Counted from the stretch's first letter, positions 35,346 through 44,704 are shown. The stretch is DNA of 64,000 nucleotides from Flavobacterium sharifuzzamanii (GCF_003254585.1 NZ_QJGZ01000031.1:1-64000), one strand, 5' to 3'. A program made the numbers and translations. Notes: generated from the letters alone by a model not told the origin.

Positions 35346-36164
35346 TTATACGATTAACGGAACTTGTCTGAATTCATCTTCTTCGTTACTCTCGATTCCA
35401 AGGGCTTTGTAGATGTATTTGAAAGTCGATAATAATTCAGGTTTTCCATCAATTAAAGCTACATCGTGTTCGAAATGCGCACTAGGTTTTCCGTCAGCAG
35501 TCAAGATTGTCCAGCCGTCTTTAAGTTGTTTGATGTTTCTAGTTCCCATGTTGATCATAGGCTCGATTGCTACAACCATTCCTTCAACAAAAAGCTTTCC
35601 GCGTCCGCGTTTTCCGTAGTTTGGCATCTCTGGTTCTTCGTGCATTTTTTGCCCAACACCATGTCCAACCAATTCACGAACTACTCCGTAACCGTGAGCT
35701 TCAGTATATTTTTGAATCGCATTTCCAACATCTTCTACACGATTTCCAGCTTTAAATTCTCTAATTCCAACGTAAAGAGATTCTTTAGTAACACGTAAAA
35801 GTTTTTTAACTTCAGGTGCAACTTCTCCAATCTCGAAACTATATGCGTGGTCTCCATGGAAACCATTTTTAAAAGCTCCACAGTCAACCGAAATAACGTC
35901 ACCACTTTTTAGAGGAATATTATTAGGAATACCGTGAACAACTTGAGCATTTGGACTCATGCAAAGCGAATTCGGGAAATCATACAATCCAAGGAAACTT
36001 GGGACAGCACCGTGATCACGAATAAATTCTTCGGCTAATTTGTCAAGATATAATGTAGTTACTCCTTCTTTGATTTCAGAAGCAATCATTCCTAATGTTT
36101 TTGATACGATTAAAGCGCTTTCGCGCATTAATTCGATTTCCTCTCTAGTTTTTTGGATAATCAT
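35346..36164 (-). CDS. map: Type I methionine aminopeptidase
   Basis: Removes the initiator methionine from new proteins. With the ATG at 36162-36164 it is 272 residues and begins MIIQKTREEIELMRESA. Metal ligands are seen in SVDCGAFKNGFHGDHAYSFE (two Asp), GHGVGQKMHEEP (His) and EPMINMG (Glu). A further Glu lies in the C-terminal block near HFEHDVALID. A longer frame exists upstream but adds an unconserved leader. It is close to the downstream methyltransferase. Confidence 0.96.
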   Translation of the reverse strand: MIIQKTREEIELMRESALIVSKTLGMIASEIKEGVTTLYLDKLAEEFIRDHGAVPSFLGLYDFPNSLCMSPNAQVVHGIPNNIPLKSGDVISVDCGAFKNGFHGDHAYSFEIGEVAPEVKKLLRVTKESLYVGIREFKAGNRVEDVGNAIQKYTEAHGYGVVRELVGHGVGQKMHEEPEMPNYGKRGRGKLFVEGMVVAIEPMINMGTRNIKQLKDGWTILTADGKPSAHFEHDVALIDGKPELLSTFKYIYKALGIESNEEDEFRQVPLIV

Positions 36165-36224
36165 ATTTTTTCCATTTTTCAGTTCGCAAAAGTACAATTT
36201 TTATCTCATTTTTTGCGCAAAATT

Positions 36225-36316
36225 TTTAGCCACGAATTTCGCGAATTTGCACGAATTATTTGGTCAAAATTTTAAAGGAAAAGCAATTAGTGAAAATTGG
36301 CGGAATTCTTGGCAAA
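36225..36316. repeat. Degenerate GCCAC-family repeat upstream of DUF445 gene
   Basis: AGCCACGAATTTCGCGAATTTGCAC at the left and a decayed complement with AATTGGCGGAATTCTTGGC at the right (about 36293-36314). It lies in a divergent spacer, unlike the other copies. Confidence 0.65.
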
Positions 36317-36368
36317 ACTAATATCTCCAAAAAAAAGCCGTAAATTAGTAATACAAACGCTTATAAAT

Positions 36369-37622
36369 ATGGAAACTATTACAGATCAAGATATAGCCAA
36401 AGTAAAGGCATTAAAGAAAATGAAAGCAACTGCTTTGTCTCTTTTGGGTTTCGCGGTGCTTCTTTTTATAATAGCCATTTACTTTAAAATTCCAATACTT
36501 CAGGCTTTTAGCGAGGCGGCAATGGTTGGCGGAATTGCTGATTGGTTTGCCGTTGTGGCGCTTTTTCGTCATCCGATGGGAATTCCGATTTGGCATACGG
36601 CTATTATTCCGACCAAGAAAAATGAAATAGGAGAGAACTTAGGAAATTTTGTTTCTGAGGAGTTTTTAGACCGAGAAAAATTAGAAATAAAACTTGACGA
36701 ATTCAATTTTGCCACTAAAGCTTCAGATTGGCTTTCGAAGGAAGACAATGCAAATAAAATTGCGAATGCAGTTGCAGTAAATATTATTCCGGGAATTTTA
36801 AGAACAATAAAAGATGAAGATGTCAGAAGATTTATTCAGGTTCAGTTTAAGGAAAAAATTGAAGGAATAAATTTTGGCGATTGGGTTGCATTGGCATTAG
36901 AACCTTTGCAAAAAGGAAATTTAAAAAATCAGATGCTGACAAATCTTCTTGAAGTTATGAGTACCGAATTGACTAACAACAAAGATTTAATTAGGCAAAA
37001 AGTTAAAGCTTCGACACCACTTTTAAGTTTCGGATTGGCAGATAAAAGTATTACAGAAGGTGTTTTTAATGGTTTGCAAGATTTTCTTAATGAAGCTAAA
37101 AAGCCTGAAAGCGCAGTACGCATAAAAATTGACGAATACATTTTTAATTTCTTAGAAAAGGTAAAAAGCTCAGAAGAGATGAGAGTCAAAATCAACGATA
37201 TGATTTTGGGTTTTGTTGGAAAAAAAGAGGTTCAAGATTACATCAATGGAATTTGGGATGAAATTAAATTGTCTATTACAAACGATTTGAATAAAGGTGA
37301 CAATTCTTCGATAAAAAATAGTATTTCAAATTTAATTCAAACTTTCGGAAACGGAATTAAAGAAGATCCTGTTATGATTGATAAAATCAACAGTTTTATA
37401 AAAAATGATTTATTATCGGTTCTCTTAAACAACAAAAAAGTAATTGGAGATTTGATTTCGTCAACAGTAAAGAGCTGGGATGGAAAAGAAGTTTCAGAAA
37501 AATTAGAATTAGAAATCGGGAAAGATCTTCAATACATTAGAATCAACGGAACTTTGGTTGGTGGTGTTATTGGTCTTGTGATTTATGGGGTTGAACAGAT
37601 TTATCATTATTTTATAATGTAA
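36369..37622 (+). CDS. DUF445 family membrane protein
   Basis: The start at ATG 36369 gives 417 residues. Two hydrophobic segments frame the protein: one at about 25-45 with AAMVGGIADWFAVVALFRHP just after, the family hallmark, and one at the C-terminus (GTLVGGVIGLVIYGVEQIYH). The region between is helical and cytoplasmic or periplasmic. DUF445 has no agreed function. An in-frame ATG at 36297 would add 24 residues out of the decayed repeat and is rejected. A 33-bp perfect hairpin follows. Confidence 0.88.
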   Translation: METITDQDIAKVKALKKMKATALSLLGFAVLLFIIAIYFKIPILQAFSEAAMVGGIADWFAVVALFRHPMGIPIWHTAIIPTKKNEIGENLGNFVSEEFLDREKLEIKLDEFNFATKASDWLSKEDNANKIANAVAVNIIPGILRTIKDEDVRRFIQVQFKEKIEGINFGDWVALALEPLQKGNLKNQMLTNLLEVMSTELTNNKDLIRQKVKASTPLLSFGLADKSITEGVFNGLQDFLNEAKKPESAVRIKIDEYIFNFLEKVKSSEEMRVKINDMILGFVGKKEVQDYINGIWDEIKLSITNDLNKGDNSSIKNSISNLIQTFGNGIKEDPVMIDKINSFIKNDLLSVLLNNKKVIGDLISSTVKSWDGKEVSEKLELEIGKDLQYIRINGTLVGGVIGLVIYGVEQIYHYFIM

Positions 37623-37631
37623 TAACCCCTA

Positions 37632-37741
37632 TTTTGTCATTTCGACTGAAAGGAGAAATCACACAAGGAACTCGACAAAGATTGGTGACATACTTTGCGG
37701 AATTTCTAGTGTGATTTCTCCTTTCAGTCGAAATGACAAAA
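37632..37741. repeat. REP-like hairpin with 33-bp perfect arms
   Basis: Arms 37632-37664 and 37709-37741 are perfect complements (TTTTGTCATTTCGACTGAAA...). The loop holds AACTCGACAAAGATTGG, the core shared with copies at 11508-11790 and 19402-19503. It separates convergent genes, so it may also terminate. Confidence 0.93.
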
Positions 37742-37761
37742 ATGAAGCAAAACACAGTTAT

Positions 37762-38388
37762 TTAATTTTCAATTTTCTTTTTTATAATTTCCAAAAGTTC
37801 TTCTTTTGTCATAAAAGTATTCATGAAATCTTCTAGATTTCCTTCGTTAGTAACTTCTCTGAAAAAGACTTCATGATCTGTACCAAATAAAGTTGGATTT
37901 TCAGGTTGTGGGTCAGATAAAGTAATATAAAAATTATCGGGAAAACCGTAGTTTGTAACGAGTAAAACAAAATCTGGTTTTGGGTCATTTGTAACTTTTA
38001 TAATTTCACTTAAATCAGTTTCTTCATCTATAAATTCATCATTCCATTCTTCATAATCTTCCGTGCCTTCTTTGAATGGAGTAAAAGGGTAAGCTTGCCA
38101 AAACATTTGTCCAAATCCTTCTTCTGTTAATCTAAAATATTTTTGAATGATTTTATCGTAAAAGGCGTCTTTATCTTCTTTAAAAAGAGCTTCGTTTTCA
38201 TCGATGAAATCTCCAATACCATGAATAGGTTCTTCTTCGTCAGCGGTTGCCCAAGGTGTATCTGTAGGACGTTGATACAAAACTGTGTCAAAGGTTATTG
38301 ATTGTAAATCTTCTAGTAGCGAATCGCCTTTTATATTGTCTATATTTCCACCTAACTGTTTTATTCTATCTAAAATTTCCTTTTTCAT
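37762..38388 (-). CDS. Acidic protein with SMI1/KNR4 (SUKH)-like C-terminus
   Basis: A 208-residue very acidic soluble protein. The C-terminal half has PDFVLLVTNYGFPDNFYI, then FGTDHEVFFREVTNEGNLEDFMNTFMTKEEL, which resembles the end of SUKH (SMI1/KNR4) proteins. That superfamily includes many immunity proteins against polymorphic toxins but also housekeeping members. The N-terminal half is helical. No toxin gene is next to it. The family call is a pattern-based suggestion only. Confidence 0.65.
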   Translation of the reverse strand: MKKEILDRIKQLGGNIDNIKGDSLLEDLQSITFDTVLYQRPTDTPWATADEEEPIHGIGDFIDENEALFKEDKDAFYDKIIQKYFRLTEEGFGQMFWQAYPFTPFKEGTEDYEEWNDEFIDEETDLSEIIKVTNDPKPDFVLLVTNYGFPDNFYITLSDPQPENPTLFGTDHEVFFREVTNEGNLEDFMNTFMTKEELLEIIKKKIEN

Positions 38389-38469
38389 TTTTATTGTATT
38401 TAAACCATTTCAAAAGTAAGAATTTTCTTTTAACTAAAATATATTAATATTTTCTAGTAAAATTATGTC

Positions 38470-38533
38470 GCTCCGCTGGAGCTTTTTTTCGGAGCAATGT
38501 TGTTTGGCTATAAATATTATACTCCGCTGGAGT
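38470..38533. repeat. Short CTCCGCTGGAG palindromes, two copies
   Basis: GCTCCGCTGGAGC (38470-38482) and ACTCCGCTGGAGT (38521-38533) are two copies of a small hairpin 51 bases apart, in the spacer between gpmI and the acidic protein gene. Confidence 0.8.
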
Positions 38534-38560
38534 ATTGGCGTAGAATTATATGTAAAATAA

Positions 38561-38590
38561 AAGAGGCGAATTCTTAGAATTCACCTCTTT
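38561..38590 (-). terminator. Terminator of gpmI
   Basis: AGAGGCGAATTCT and AGAATTCACCTCT pair with one mismatch around a two-base loop region. T-rich sequence follows on the minus strand. Confidence 0.75.
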
Positions 38591-38610
38591 TTATATAAAG
38601 AAAAATATTT

Positions 38611-40128
38611 CTACAATAATGAATGACAAGTCATAGCATTTGGCTGTTGAACTCCCATTAATTCTAAAATTGTTGGAGCGATATCGCCTAACACACCATC
38701 TTGAATGTTTTTTAGTTGTTTGTCAACCAAAATAATCGGCACTGGGTTTGTTGTGTGCGCAGTATTTGGAGATCCGTCAGGATTAATCATGGTTTCGCAG
38801 TTTCCGTGGTCGGCAATTACGATTGTAGTATAATCATTTGCAAGAGCGGCGTCAATTACTTTTTTCGCGCAAGCGTCAACAGCTTCACAAGCTTTAATTG
38901 CAGCTTCCATAATTCCAGTGTGTCCAACCATATCTCCGTTTGCGAAGTTTAAACAAACGAAATCAACTTCACCTTTGTTCAATTCCGGAACAAGAGCATC
39001 TGCCAATTCGTAAGCACTCATTTCTGGCTTTAAATCGTAAGTTGCTACTTTTGGAGAGTTTCTTAAGATTCTTGATTCGCCTTCAAAAGGAGTTTCTCTA
39101 CCGCCAGAAAAGAAGAATGTTACGTGAGGATATTTCTCAGTCTCTGCAATTCTGATTTGTTTTTTACCTGCTTTTTCTAAAACCTCACCAAGCGTTTCAG
39201 TGATATTATCTTTATTGTAAACTACTTTTACGTTTTGGTACGTTTCGTCGTAGTTTGTCAATGTTACATAATATAGGTTTAGTTTGTGCATGTTCTGCTC
39301 GTGGAAATCTTGCTGTGAAAGCGCTTCAGTAAGTTCACGTCCTCTATCGGTTCTAAAGTTAAAGAAGATTACAACATCGCCTTCTACAATTGTAGCGAGA
39401 GGTTTTGCATTGTCATCAACAATAACAACAGGCTCGATAAATTCGTCAGTTACATCTTTTTCGTAGCTTGACAAAACACTTGCAACAGCATTTGTTGATG
39501 GAGTTCCAACGCCGTTAACAAGAAGATCGTAAGCCAATTTTACACGTTCCCAACGTTTATCACGATCCATCGCATAATAACGTCCAACGATAGAAGCGAT
39601 TTTTACAGGAGTATCTTTAATATAATCTTCAAGATCATGAATATATTTTGCTCCAGATTTTGGGTCAACGTCACGTCCGTCTGTAAAAGCGTGAACATAT
39701 ACCTGATCTAAACCATATTCTTGAGAAGCATCTATTAATCCGCGAAGGTGTGAAGTATGTGAGTGAACACCACCATCTGAAACTAATCCTAAAAAGTGTA
39801 CTTTTTTATTGTTGTCTTTAGCGTACGTAAAAGCGTCAATTAAAACTTGCTCTTTTGCTAAAGTTTTGTGTTCTACAGCTAAATTTATTTTGGCTAAATC
39901 TTGGTATACAATTCTTCCTGCACCTAGATTCATGTGTCCAACTTCGCTATTTCCCATTTGTCCTTCTGGAAGACCAACATTTAATCCGTCAGTTCTAAGC
40001 TGTGCGCTTGGGTAGTTTTTATAAAGACTGTTTATAAAAGGAACATTTGCATTGTCTATTGCAGATACTTTAGGGTCAGGAGATTTTCCCCAACCATCCA
40101 AAATCATAAGGATAACTTTTTTGTTCAT
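38611..40128 (-). CDS. gpmI: 2,3-bisphosphoglycerate-independent phosphoglycerate mutase
   Basis: Interconverts 3- and 2-phosphoglycerate in glycolysis with two Mn ions. The 505-residue protein has LMILDGWGKSPD at the start, the phosphorylated serine in QMGNSEVGHMNLGAGR, TDGRDVDPKSG, and the C-terminal metal block CLNFANGDMVGHTG and IADHGNCETM. It has its own promoter (TATATTTG at 40146-40153, minus strand) and terminator. Confidence 0.97.
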   Translation of the reverse strand: MNKKVILMILDGWGKSPDPKVSAIDNANVPFINSLYKNYPSAQLRTDGLNVGLPEGQMGNSEVGHMNLGAGRIVYQDLAKINLAVEHKTLAKEQVLIDAFTYAKDNNKKVHFLGLVSDGGVHSHTSHLRGLIDASQEYGLDQVYVHAFTDGRDVDPKSGAKYIHDLEDYIKDTPVKIASIVGRYYAMDRDKRWERVKLAYDLLVNGVGTPSTNAVASVLSSYEKDVTDEFIEPVVIVDDNAKPLATIVEGDVVIFFNFRTDRGRELTEALSQQDFHEQNMHKLNLYYVTLTNYDETYQNVKVVYNKDNITETLGEVLEKAGKKQIRIAETEKYPHVTFFFSGGRETPFEGESRILRNSPKVATYDLKPEMSAYELADALVPELNKGEVDFVCLNFANGDMVGHTGIMEAAIKACEAVDACAKKVIDAALANDYTTIVIADHGNCETMINPDGSPNTAHTTNPVPIILVDKQLKNIQDGVLGDIAPTILELMGVQQPNAMTCHSLL

Positions 40129-40230
40129 TGCATTTTTGTTTTCTACAAATATAAGGCATTTCTAAAGTTTGAAACCTGAGCAATGTTACATTTATGTTTA
40201 ATAAAATGAACTATAAAAAAAAATATTGAT

Positions 40231-40443
40231 TTAATTGAAGAAGGCTTCATTTTTTAAAATTAATTCACGGGAAGCTCTTTTTCCGACTTTATTTTTGAGA
40301 GCATTATAGTCAATAAAGTATTTTACACTAACAGAAAAGACTTGTTTTAAGACATCATTGTTTAATAGTCTCGCAGCACTGTGTCTAAAAGCTTTAATTA
40401 ATAACTCATTCAAAGCGAGTAGAGTTGTGTGTTTTGAATTCAA
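40231..40443 (-). CDS. Small basic protein of unknown function
   Basis: A 70-residue basic helical protein (ALNELLIKAFRHSAARLLNN, then VGKRASRELILKNEAFFN). It has no signal peptide and no motif I know. The frame is open with a plausible leader and is on the opposite strand to the transpeptidase downstream. I cannot exclude that it is a chance ORF. Confidence 0.5.
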   Translation of the reverse strand: MNSKHTTLLALNELLIKAFRHSAARLLNNDVLKQVFSVSVKYFIDYNALKNKVGKRASRELILKNEAFFN

Positions 40444-40599
40444 GATTTTAATTTTTGTTTAATTTTTTTTAAGAAAGTAAAAAAAATATTTTGTTTTTCA
40501 GCATAAGATAAAATCTTACAGAAAGACCGTATAATGTTAAAATTTAAACAAAAAGCGCCTGAAAATCAGGCTCGTATTTTGCTCGGTATGATTTTTTTA

Positions 40600-40607
40600 T
40601 ATTTTTG
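40600..40607 (+). promoter_or_regulatory. -7 promoter element (TATTTTTG) of the YkuD_2 gene
   Basis: Matches TAnnTTTG 36 bases before the ATG at 40644. Confidence 0.55.
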
Positions 40608-40643
40608 CGATACCCAAATTTTTGTTTAACCTAAAGAAATTCA

Positions 40644-41369
40644 ATGATTTACAAAATTTATCCGTTATTTGTGTTTTTGCTATTGTCTTTTGGAAAAGAT
40701 TCAAAAAACACAGCAGATCTTAAAAAAAATGCGACTGTAAAGACGATTGCTAAAGTCGAAAAAGTTACAGTAGATTCTAAAATCGAAAGCGTTTATAATT
40801 CATTAAATTCTAACAACTTTAAAATGCCTGAGCTTAAAACTTTCTCAGAAGCTTTAAAAGGATTTTATTTGTTGAAAGAAAGAGGAGTGATTAAGAAAAA
40901 CATCTTAACACTGATTGATTTCAGTTTGTCATCAAACACAAAACGTTTGTGGGTGATTGATTTAACGAGTAATACAATTTTGTTTAATTCGCTTGTAGCT
41001 CACGGTAGAAATACGGGCGAAGAGTTTGCTTCGGCATTTTCAAATCTTAATTCATCATTTAAAAGCAGTTTAGGTTTTTATGCGACTGGTGAAATTTATC
41101 AGGGAAAACACGGTGCTTCATTGCGTTTAGATGGTTTAGAAAATGGCGTAAATGACAATGCTCGCGAAAGAGGTGTTGTAATGCATGGCGCAGACTATGT
41201 TTCTGAATCTTTCATTAGAGATCATAAAAGATTAGGCAGAAGCCAAGGCTGTCCAGCGGTTCCAGTTGAATTGACAAATGAGATTATCGAATTAATAAAA
41301 GACAAATCGTGTTTATATATCTACCATCCGTCGAGAAGTTTTGCGATGGAGGAGAGGCTAATTTCTTAG
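40644..41369 (+). CDS. Murein L,D-transpeptidase catalytic domain protein (YkuD_2 type)
   Basis: The 241-residue exported protein has a hydrophobic start. After a linker of about 80 residues, the catalytic domain (about 95-235) follows with LWVIDLTSNTILFNSLVAHG, VVMHGADYVSESF and the catalytic cysteine in GRSQGCPAVP. Relatives make 3-3 crosslinks or attach ligands to peptidoglycan. It overlaps the converging gene of a larger L,D-transpeptidase by 12 bp at the 3' ends. Confidence 0.9.
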   Translation: MIYKIYPLFVFLLLSFGKDSKNTADLKKNATVKTIAKVEKVTVDSKIESVYNSLNSNNFKMPELKTFSEALKGFYLLKERGVIKKNILTLIDFSLSSNTKRLWVIDLTSNTILFNSLVAHGRNTGEEFASAFSNLNSSFKSSLGFYATGEIYQGKHGASLRLDGLENGVNDNARERGVVMHGADYVSESFIRDHKRLGRSQGCPAVPVELTNEIIELIKDKSCLYIYHPSRSFAMEERLIS

Positions 41370-42941
41370 TTGCGCATATAAATCCGAATCTAAATCATAA
41401 ATATCAGCTCTGAAAATGAGCTGATTTTTTTTGCTCCATGCTGTCCAATACCACTGGTATAAAGCGTATTTTTTGGTAATCTTGAAGCTCATTGTCGTTT
41501 TACTCGCGATAATAGTGTCAATTCTGTCTTGCGGCCAGTTCCCGTCAACATCTAATATATGTTGGGCAAGTTCTAGTGGATTTTCAACACGTACGCATCC
41601 AGAACTCATAGAACGGTTATTGAGTCCAAAAATATTTCGGTGATTGGTGTCGTGCAGATAAACACTATGATGATTTGGGAATAAGATTTTCATTAATCCC
41701 AAAGAATTATCGTATCCAGGGCTTTGTACATAGCGATAGTTGTTTGGTTTGTTTTCATTCCACGCCATCGGAGAAACTACCTTTCCGGCAGTATCGTAAA
41801 TTGTGATATTCTTATTAGCCAAATAATTTCGGTTTCTTTTCATTGCAGGAACGACATCTTCTTTTAGAATCGTTGGCGGAACAGTCCAAGTCGGATTAAA
41901 AACAACTGTCTTTAAGAACGAAGTAATAATAGGGGTTCTTCTTTTGCTGGTTCCTACGACAATATTTCTAACCAAAGTGGTGTCTTTATTTTCAACAACA
42001 TTTAAGCTGTAGTCAGGAATATTGATAATAAAATAATTTTCAGCCAATTCTGACGGATACCACCTCCAACGTTCCAAATTGGCAATTATCTGTTTTTTTC
42101 TGTCTTCTTTAGAATAGTTTAAAGCACGAATAGTTCCTGCTCCGATAACTCCATCTGAAGCTAAACCGTGCCTTTCTTGGAATCTTTTAACGGCTTCAAA
42201 AGTTTTGTGGTTATAAATATTGGAAAGACTGTCTTTTCCAGACATGTCGTTCCAGTACAAAAGCCTTTTTTTAATGTTTATTAAAGCAGGGTTAGTGTCG
42301 TTTAAAACAATTTTATCAGCAGATTCAATAGCTTTTACATTGTCGTCTGGAAAAGTATTAATGATTTCAAGAGCTTTTAGTAGTTCTTTGTAGGTTTGTG
42401 TTTTAGGCTGAATATTTTCAACAATGCTGTCTAATTTATTCTTATTGAATCCTTTAATTAAAATAGAATTTACATCAAATTCTTTTTCATCCAAATCCCA
42501 ATTGGTGTACAATTTTTTAGGGTCTAATTTTCCTTTATATATGTGGCTTAGATATTTCTCAAAATTATAAGTCAGTAAGATATCATACGTAACCACGTCT
42601 TTATCACTAAGCGAAGCTACTTTGCTTTCGAATTTTTTAAGTTGAGATATTTTGTAGTCTTCTGGTTCTAAGCCTAGTTCTTCTGATTTTTCTAATTGGG
42701 ATAAAACAAAAGTTCTTTTTTTAAGATTTCCCCATACAGTTTGGTTTTCAGATGCAACGTAAAATTGTTTTAAGGTTTCGCTTTTAAAAGTTCCTATTAA
42801 TGCGGTGTCAATTTCGACAGTTCTCTCATCAGTAAGTATAATTGCCGGTGCCTTTTTTTTGATATTAGGTGCGGGTTTTGGGCTTTCTTTTTTACAGCCT
42901 ACTAAAAGGCATATTACTACTAAAGAGTAAAGTATTCTCAT
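41358..42941 (-). CDS. L,D-transpeptidase with peptidoglycan-binding domain (YcbB/LdtD-like)
   Basis: A 527-residue lipoprotein precursor (lipobox LLVGC, Cys16). After an N-terminal scaffold of about 220 residues comes a PG_binding_1 domain (KTFEAVKRFQERHGLASDGV) and the YkuD catalytic domain with IPDYSLNVVENKD, HDTNHRNIFGLNNRSMSSGC and VRVENPLELA. H and C of the HxnSxGC(V/T)R motif are both present. It is expected to make 3-3 crosslinks, a beta-lactam-insensitive reaction. The GNAT gene is 1 nt upstream on the same strand. Confidence 0.93.
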   Translation of the reverse strand: MRILYSLVVICLLVGCKKESPKPAPNIKKKAPAIILTDERTVEIDTALIGTFKSETLKQFYVASENQTVWGNLKKRTFVLSQLEKSEELGLEPEDYKISQLKKFESKVASLSDKDVVTYDILLTYNFEKYLSHIYKGKLDPKKLYTNWDLDEKEFDVNSILIKGFNKNKLDSIVENIQPKTQTYKELLKALEIINTFPDDNVKAIESADKIVLNDTNPALINIKKRLLYWNDMSGKDSLSNIYNHKTFEAVKRFQERHGLASDGVIGAGTIRALNYSKEDRKKQIIANLERWRWYPSELAENYFIINIPDYSLNVVENKDTTLVRNIVVGTSKRRTPIITSFLKTVVFNPTWTVPPTILKEDVVPAMKRNRNYLANKNITIYDTAGKVVSPMAWNENKPNNYRYVQSPGYDNSLGLMKILFPNHHSVYLHDTNHRNIFGLNNRSMSSGCVRVENPLELAQHILDVDGNWPQDRIDTIIASKTTMSFKITKKYALYQWYWTAWSKKNQLIFRADIYDLDSDLYAQLRN

Positions 42942-42942
42942 T

Positions 42943-43380
42943 TTATAATTTTTTAAACATCAAATAATGTTCGCCAACATCTTTAATCTCAAATGCTTCG
43001 CCTAGAGGCTTATAGTCTATTTTTTGATAAAATCCGACAGCGGCAGTTCTGGCATTAAACCAAATCAAGTCGACTTTGCTATTATTGCAATACGCTTCAC
43101 AATGTCTTACCAAAGCCTCGCCAATTCCTTTTTTCTGATGGGTTTCTAAAACAGCCATCCCTCGAATCTGTGCTTGATTTTGAGCGGCAAATATAGGGTT
43201 GATTTTTTCAAATAACGAAATAATTCCTGTTAAATTTTCGTCTTCAAATAAGCCGAAATGATGAGTAGATTCTAGATCGTCTCCTTCAAAGACGCAACTT
43301 TCTATAGGTTTTCCTTTTCTTAAAACAGGTTGACGAACGGCATAAGTCTCTTTTGATGGAATTTCTTTAATTGTAATCAT
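42943..43380 (-). CDS. GNAT family N-acetyltransferase
   Basis: A 145-residue GNAT: beta strands then the acetyl-CoA site RGMAVLETHQKKGIGEALVR with the Q/RxxGxG/A pattern, and C-terminal FYQKIDYKPLGEAFEI. The small size and context do not reveal the substrate. Its stop is 1 nt from the start of the L,D-transpeptidase, so the two are coupled. Confidence 0.9.
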   Translation of the reverse strand: MITIKEIPSKETYAVRQPVLRKGKPIESCVFEGDDLESTHHFGLFEDENLTGIISLFEKINPIFAAQNQAQIRGMAVLETHQKKGIGEALVRHCEAYCNNSKVDLIWFNARTAAVGFYQKIDYKPLGEAFEIKDVGEHYLMFKKL

Positions 43381-43473
43381 GATTTTTTGAAAAAATATTG
43401 CTTTTATAACTTTTTAATTTTAAATAAGTTATAAAAAAATGTTGATTTTTATTGATTTTTTTTGCCCAAAAGC

Positions 43474-43505
43474 TTGTTTTGAACTGAACTTTCTTTCTAT
43501 ATTTG
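43474..43505 (+). promoter_or_regulatory. Promoter of the first tRNA-Gly gene
   Basis: TTG at 43474-43476 and TATATTTG at 43498-43505 with 21 bp between them fit the Bacteroidota housekeeping promoter. The tRNA begins 11 bases later. Confidence 0.75.
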
Positions 43506-43515
43506 CACAACCAAT

Positions 43516-43588
<73 letters not shown>

Positions 43589-43640
43589 CTAAAAGTAAAC
43601 ACGTTTTACTTATGTGAAAATAAATTTTTTGATTTTTATT

Positions 43641-43670
43641 TTGTTTTAAAAATTAAATTTTTTAAGTTTG
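43641..43670 (+). promoter_or_regulatory. Promoter of the second tRNA-Gly gene
   Basis: TTG at 43641-43643, 19 bp, then TAAGTTTG at 43663-43670: an exact consensus promoter, so the second copy is not dependent on readthrough from the first. Confidence 0.8.
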
Positions 43671-43682
43671 CACCCGATTAAT

Positions 43683-43755
<73 letters not shown>

Positions 43756-43760
43756 CTTCA

Positions 43761-43790
43761 AAAGCCTCAAACATTGTTTGAGGCTTTTTT
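43761..43790 (+). terminator. Terminator after the tRNA-Gly genes
   Basis: AAAGCCTCAAAC (43761-43772) and GTTTGAGGCTTT (43776-43787) form a perfect 12-bp stem with a three-base loop, then T residues. Confidence 0.92.
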
Positions 43791-43894
43791 GTTTTTAGAC
43801 TAGACGTAAATTCCAATATTTTTAAAATTCCAAATTCCAATTCTGTATTCATTATGTTGACTTAATTTTGGAATTTGGAATTTTAGATTGGATT

Positions 43895-44602
43895 TTATTT
43901 TAAATCGCTTAAATCGCTTTCTGTTTCTAATTCCTGAGCTTCTTGGTTTTGTTGGAACAAACGAGCAGATAAATTTCCTTTTAAAGTGATTTTTTCTCCT
44001 TTAACTTCTAGCCAGCTTCCTTCTCTTAAGCCTAAAACCGGGATTGAATTAAATGCGTGAAATTCTTTAATTCTTGTTTCACGAGTTTCTCCCATGTGTT
44101 TAGATTGTAAGTCAGCATCCAGATAATGCGGATTTAAATTGAAAGGAATTAGTCCTAAAGTCTGAAAGCTTGGAGGGTAAATAATGGGCATATCGTTTGT
44201 TGTCTGCATTGATAAACCGCAGATATTGCTTCCTGCGCTTGATCCTAGATAGGGTGTGCCATTTTTTACAGTTTCAGAAAGTAACTGCATAATATTGTTT
44301 TTGTAAAGTTGGGTAACCAATAAAAAAGTATTGCCTCCTCCTGTAAAGATTCCTTCAGCGTTTTTTACTGCATCCTGTGGATTTTCAAATTCATGAATTC
44401 CTTTGACGCTGATGTTAATTGTATTAAAAGCCTCTGCAGCTTTTTTTGTGTACTCATCATGCGAAATACCGCTTGGGCGAGCATAAGGAATAAATAAGAT
44501 TGTTTTACAATTTTTAAAATGCGTTTTTAAAGTAGGTAAAATATATTCTAAGTAGTTGCCTCCGTGTAAAGTAGAAGTGCTTGCAATGATTATGCTTTTC
44601 AT
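43895..44602 (-). CDS. pepE: Dipeptidase E (alpha-aspartyl dipeptidase)
   Basis: Hydrolyses Asp-X dipeptides in the cytoplasm (peptidase family S51). The ATG at 44600-44602 gives 235 residues starting MKSIIIASTSTLHGG. The nucleophile serine is in LGSSAGSNICGL. IFTGGGNTFLLV precedes it, and a later FNLNPHYLD gives the histidine. The longer frame upstream adds five residues and is not needed. Confidence 0.92.
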   Translation of the reverse strand: MKSIIIASTSTLHGGNYLEYILPTLKTHFKNCKTILFIPYARPSGISHDEYTKKAAEAFNTINISVKGIHEFENPQDAVKNAEGIFTGGGNTFLLVTQLYKNNIMQLLSETVKNGTPYLGSSAGSNICGLSMQTTNDMPIIYPPSFQTLGLIPFNLNPHYLDADLQSKHMGETRETRIKEFHAFNSIPVLGLREGSWLEVKGEKITLKGNLSARLFQQNQEAQELETESDLSDLK

Positions 44603-44704
44603 GATTTTTAAACTCAATTTTTGTTTGTTAAAGATAATTAAAACTCTGTTTTTCTTTGTTTTTTTAATGTTTTAATTAACAAATTTTTACCAAGTTATTA
44701 ATAT

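Noticed and set aside
36297..36368. Earlier ATG for the DUF445 gene
   Set aside because: The added 24 residues come from the degenerate repeat and are not typical of the family.
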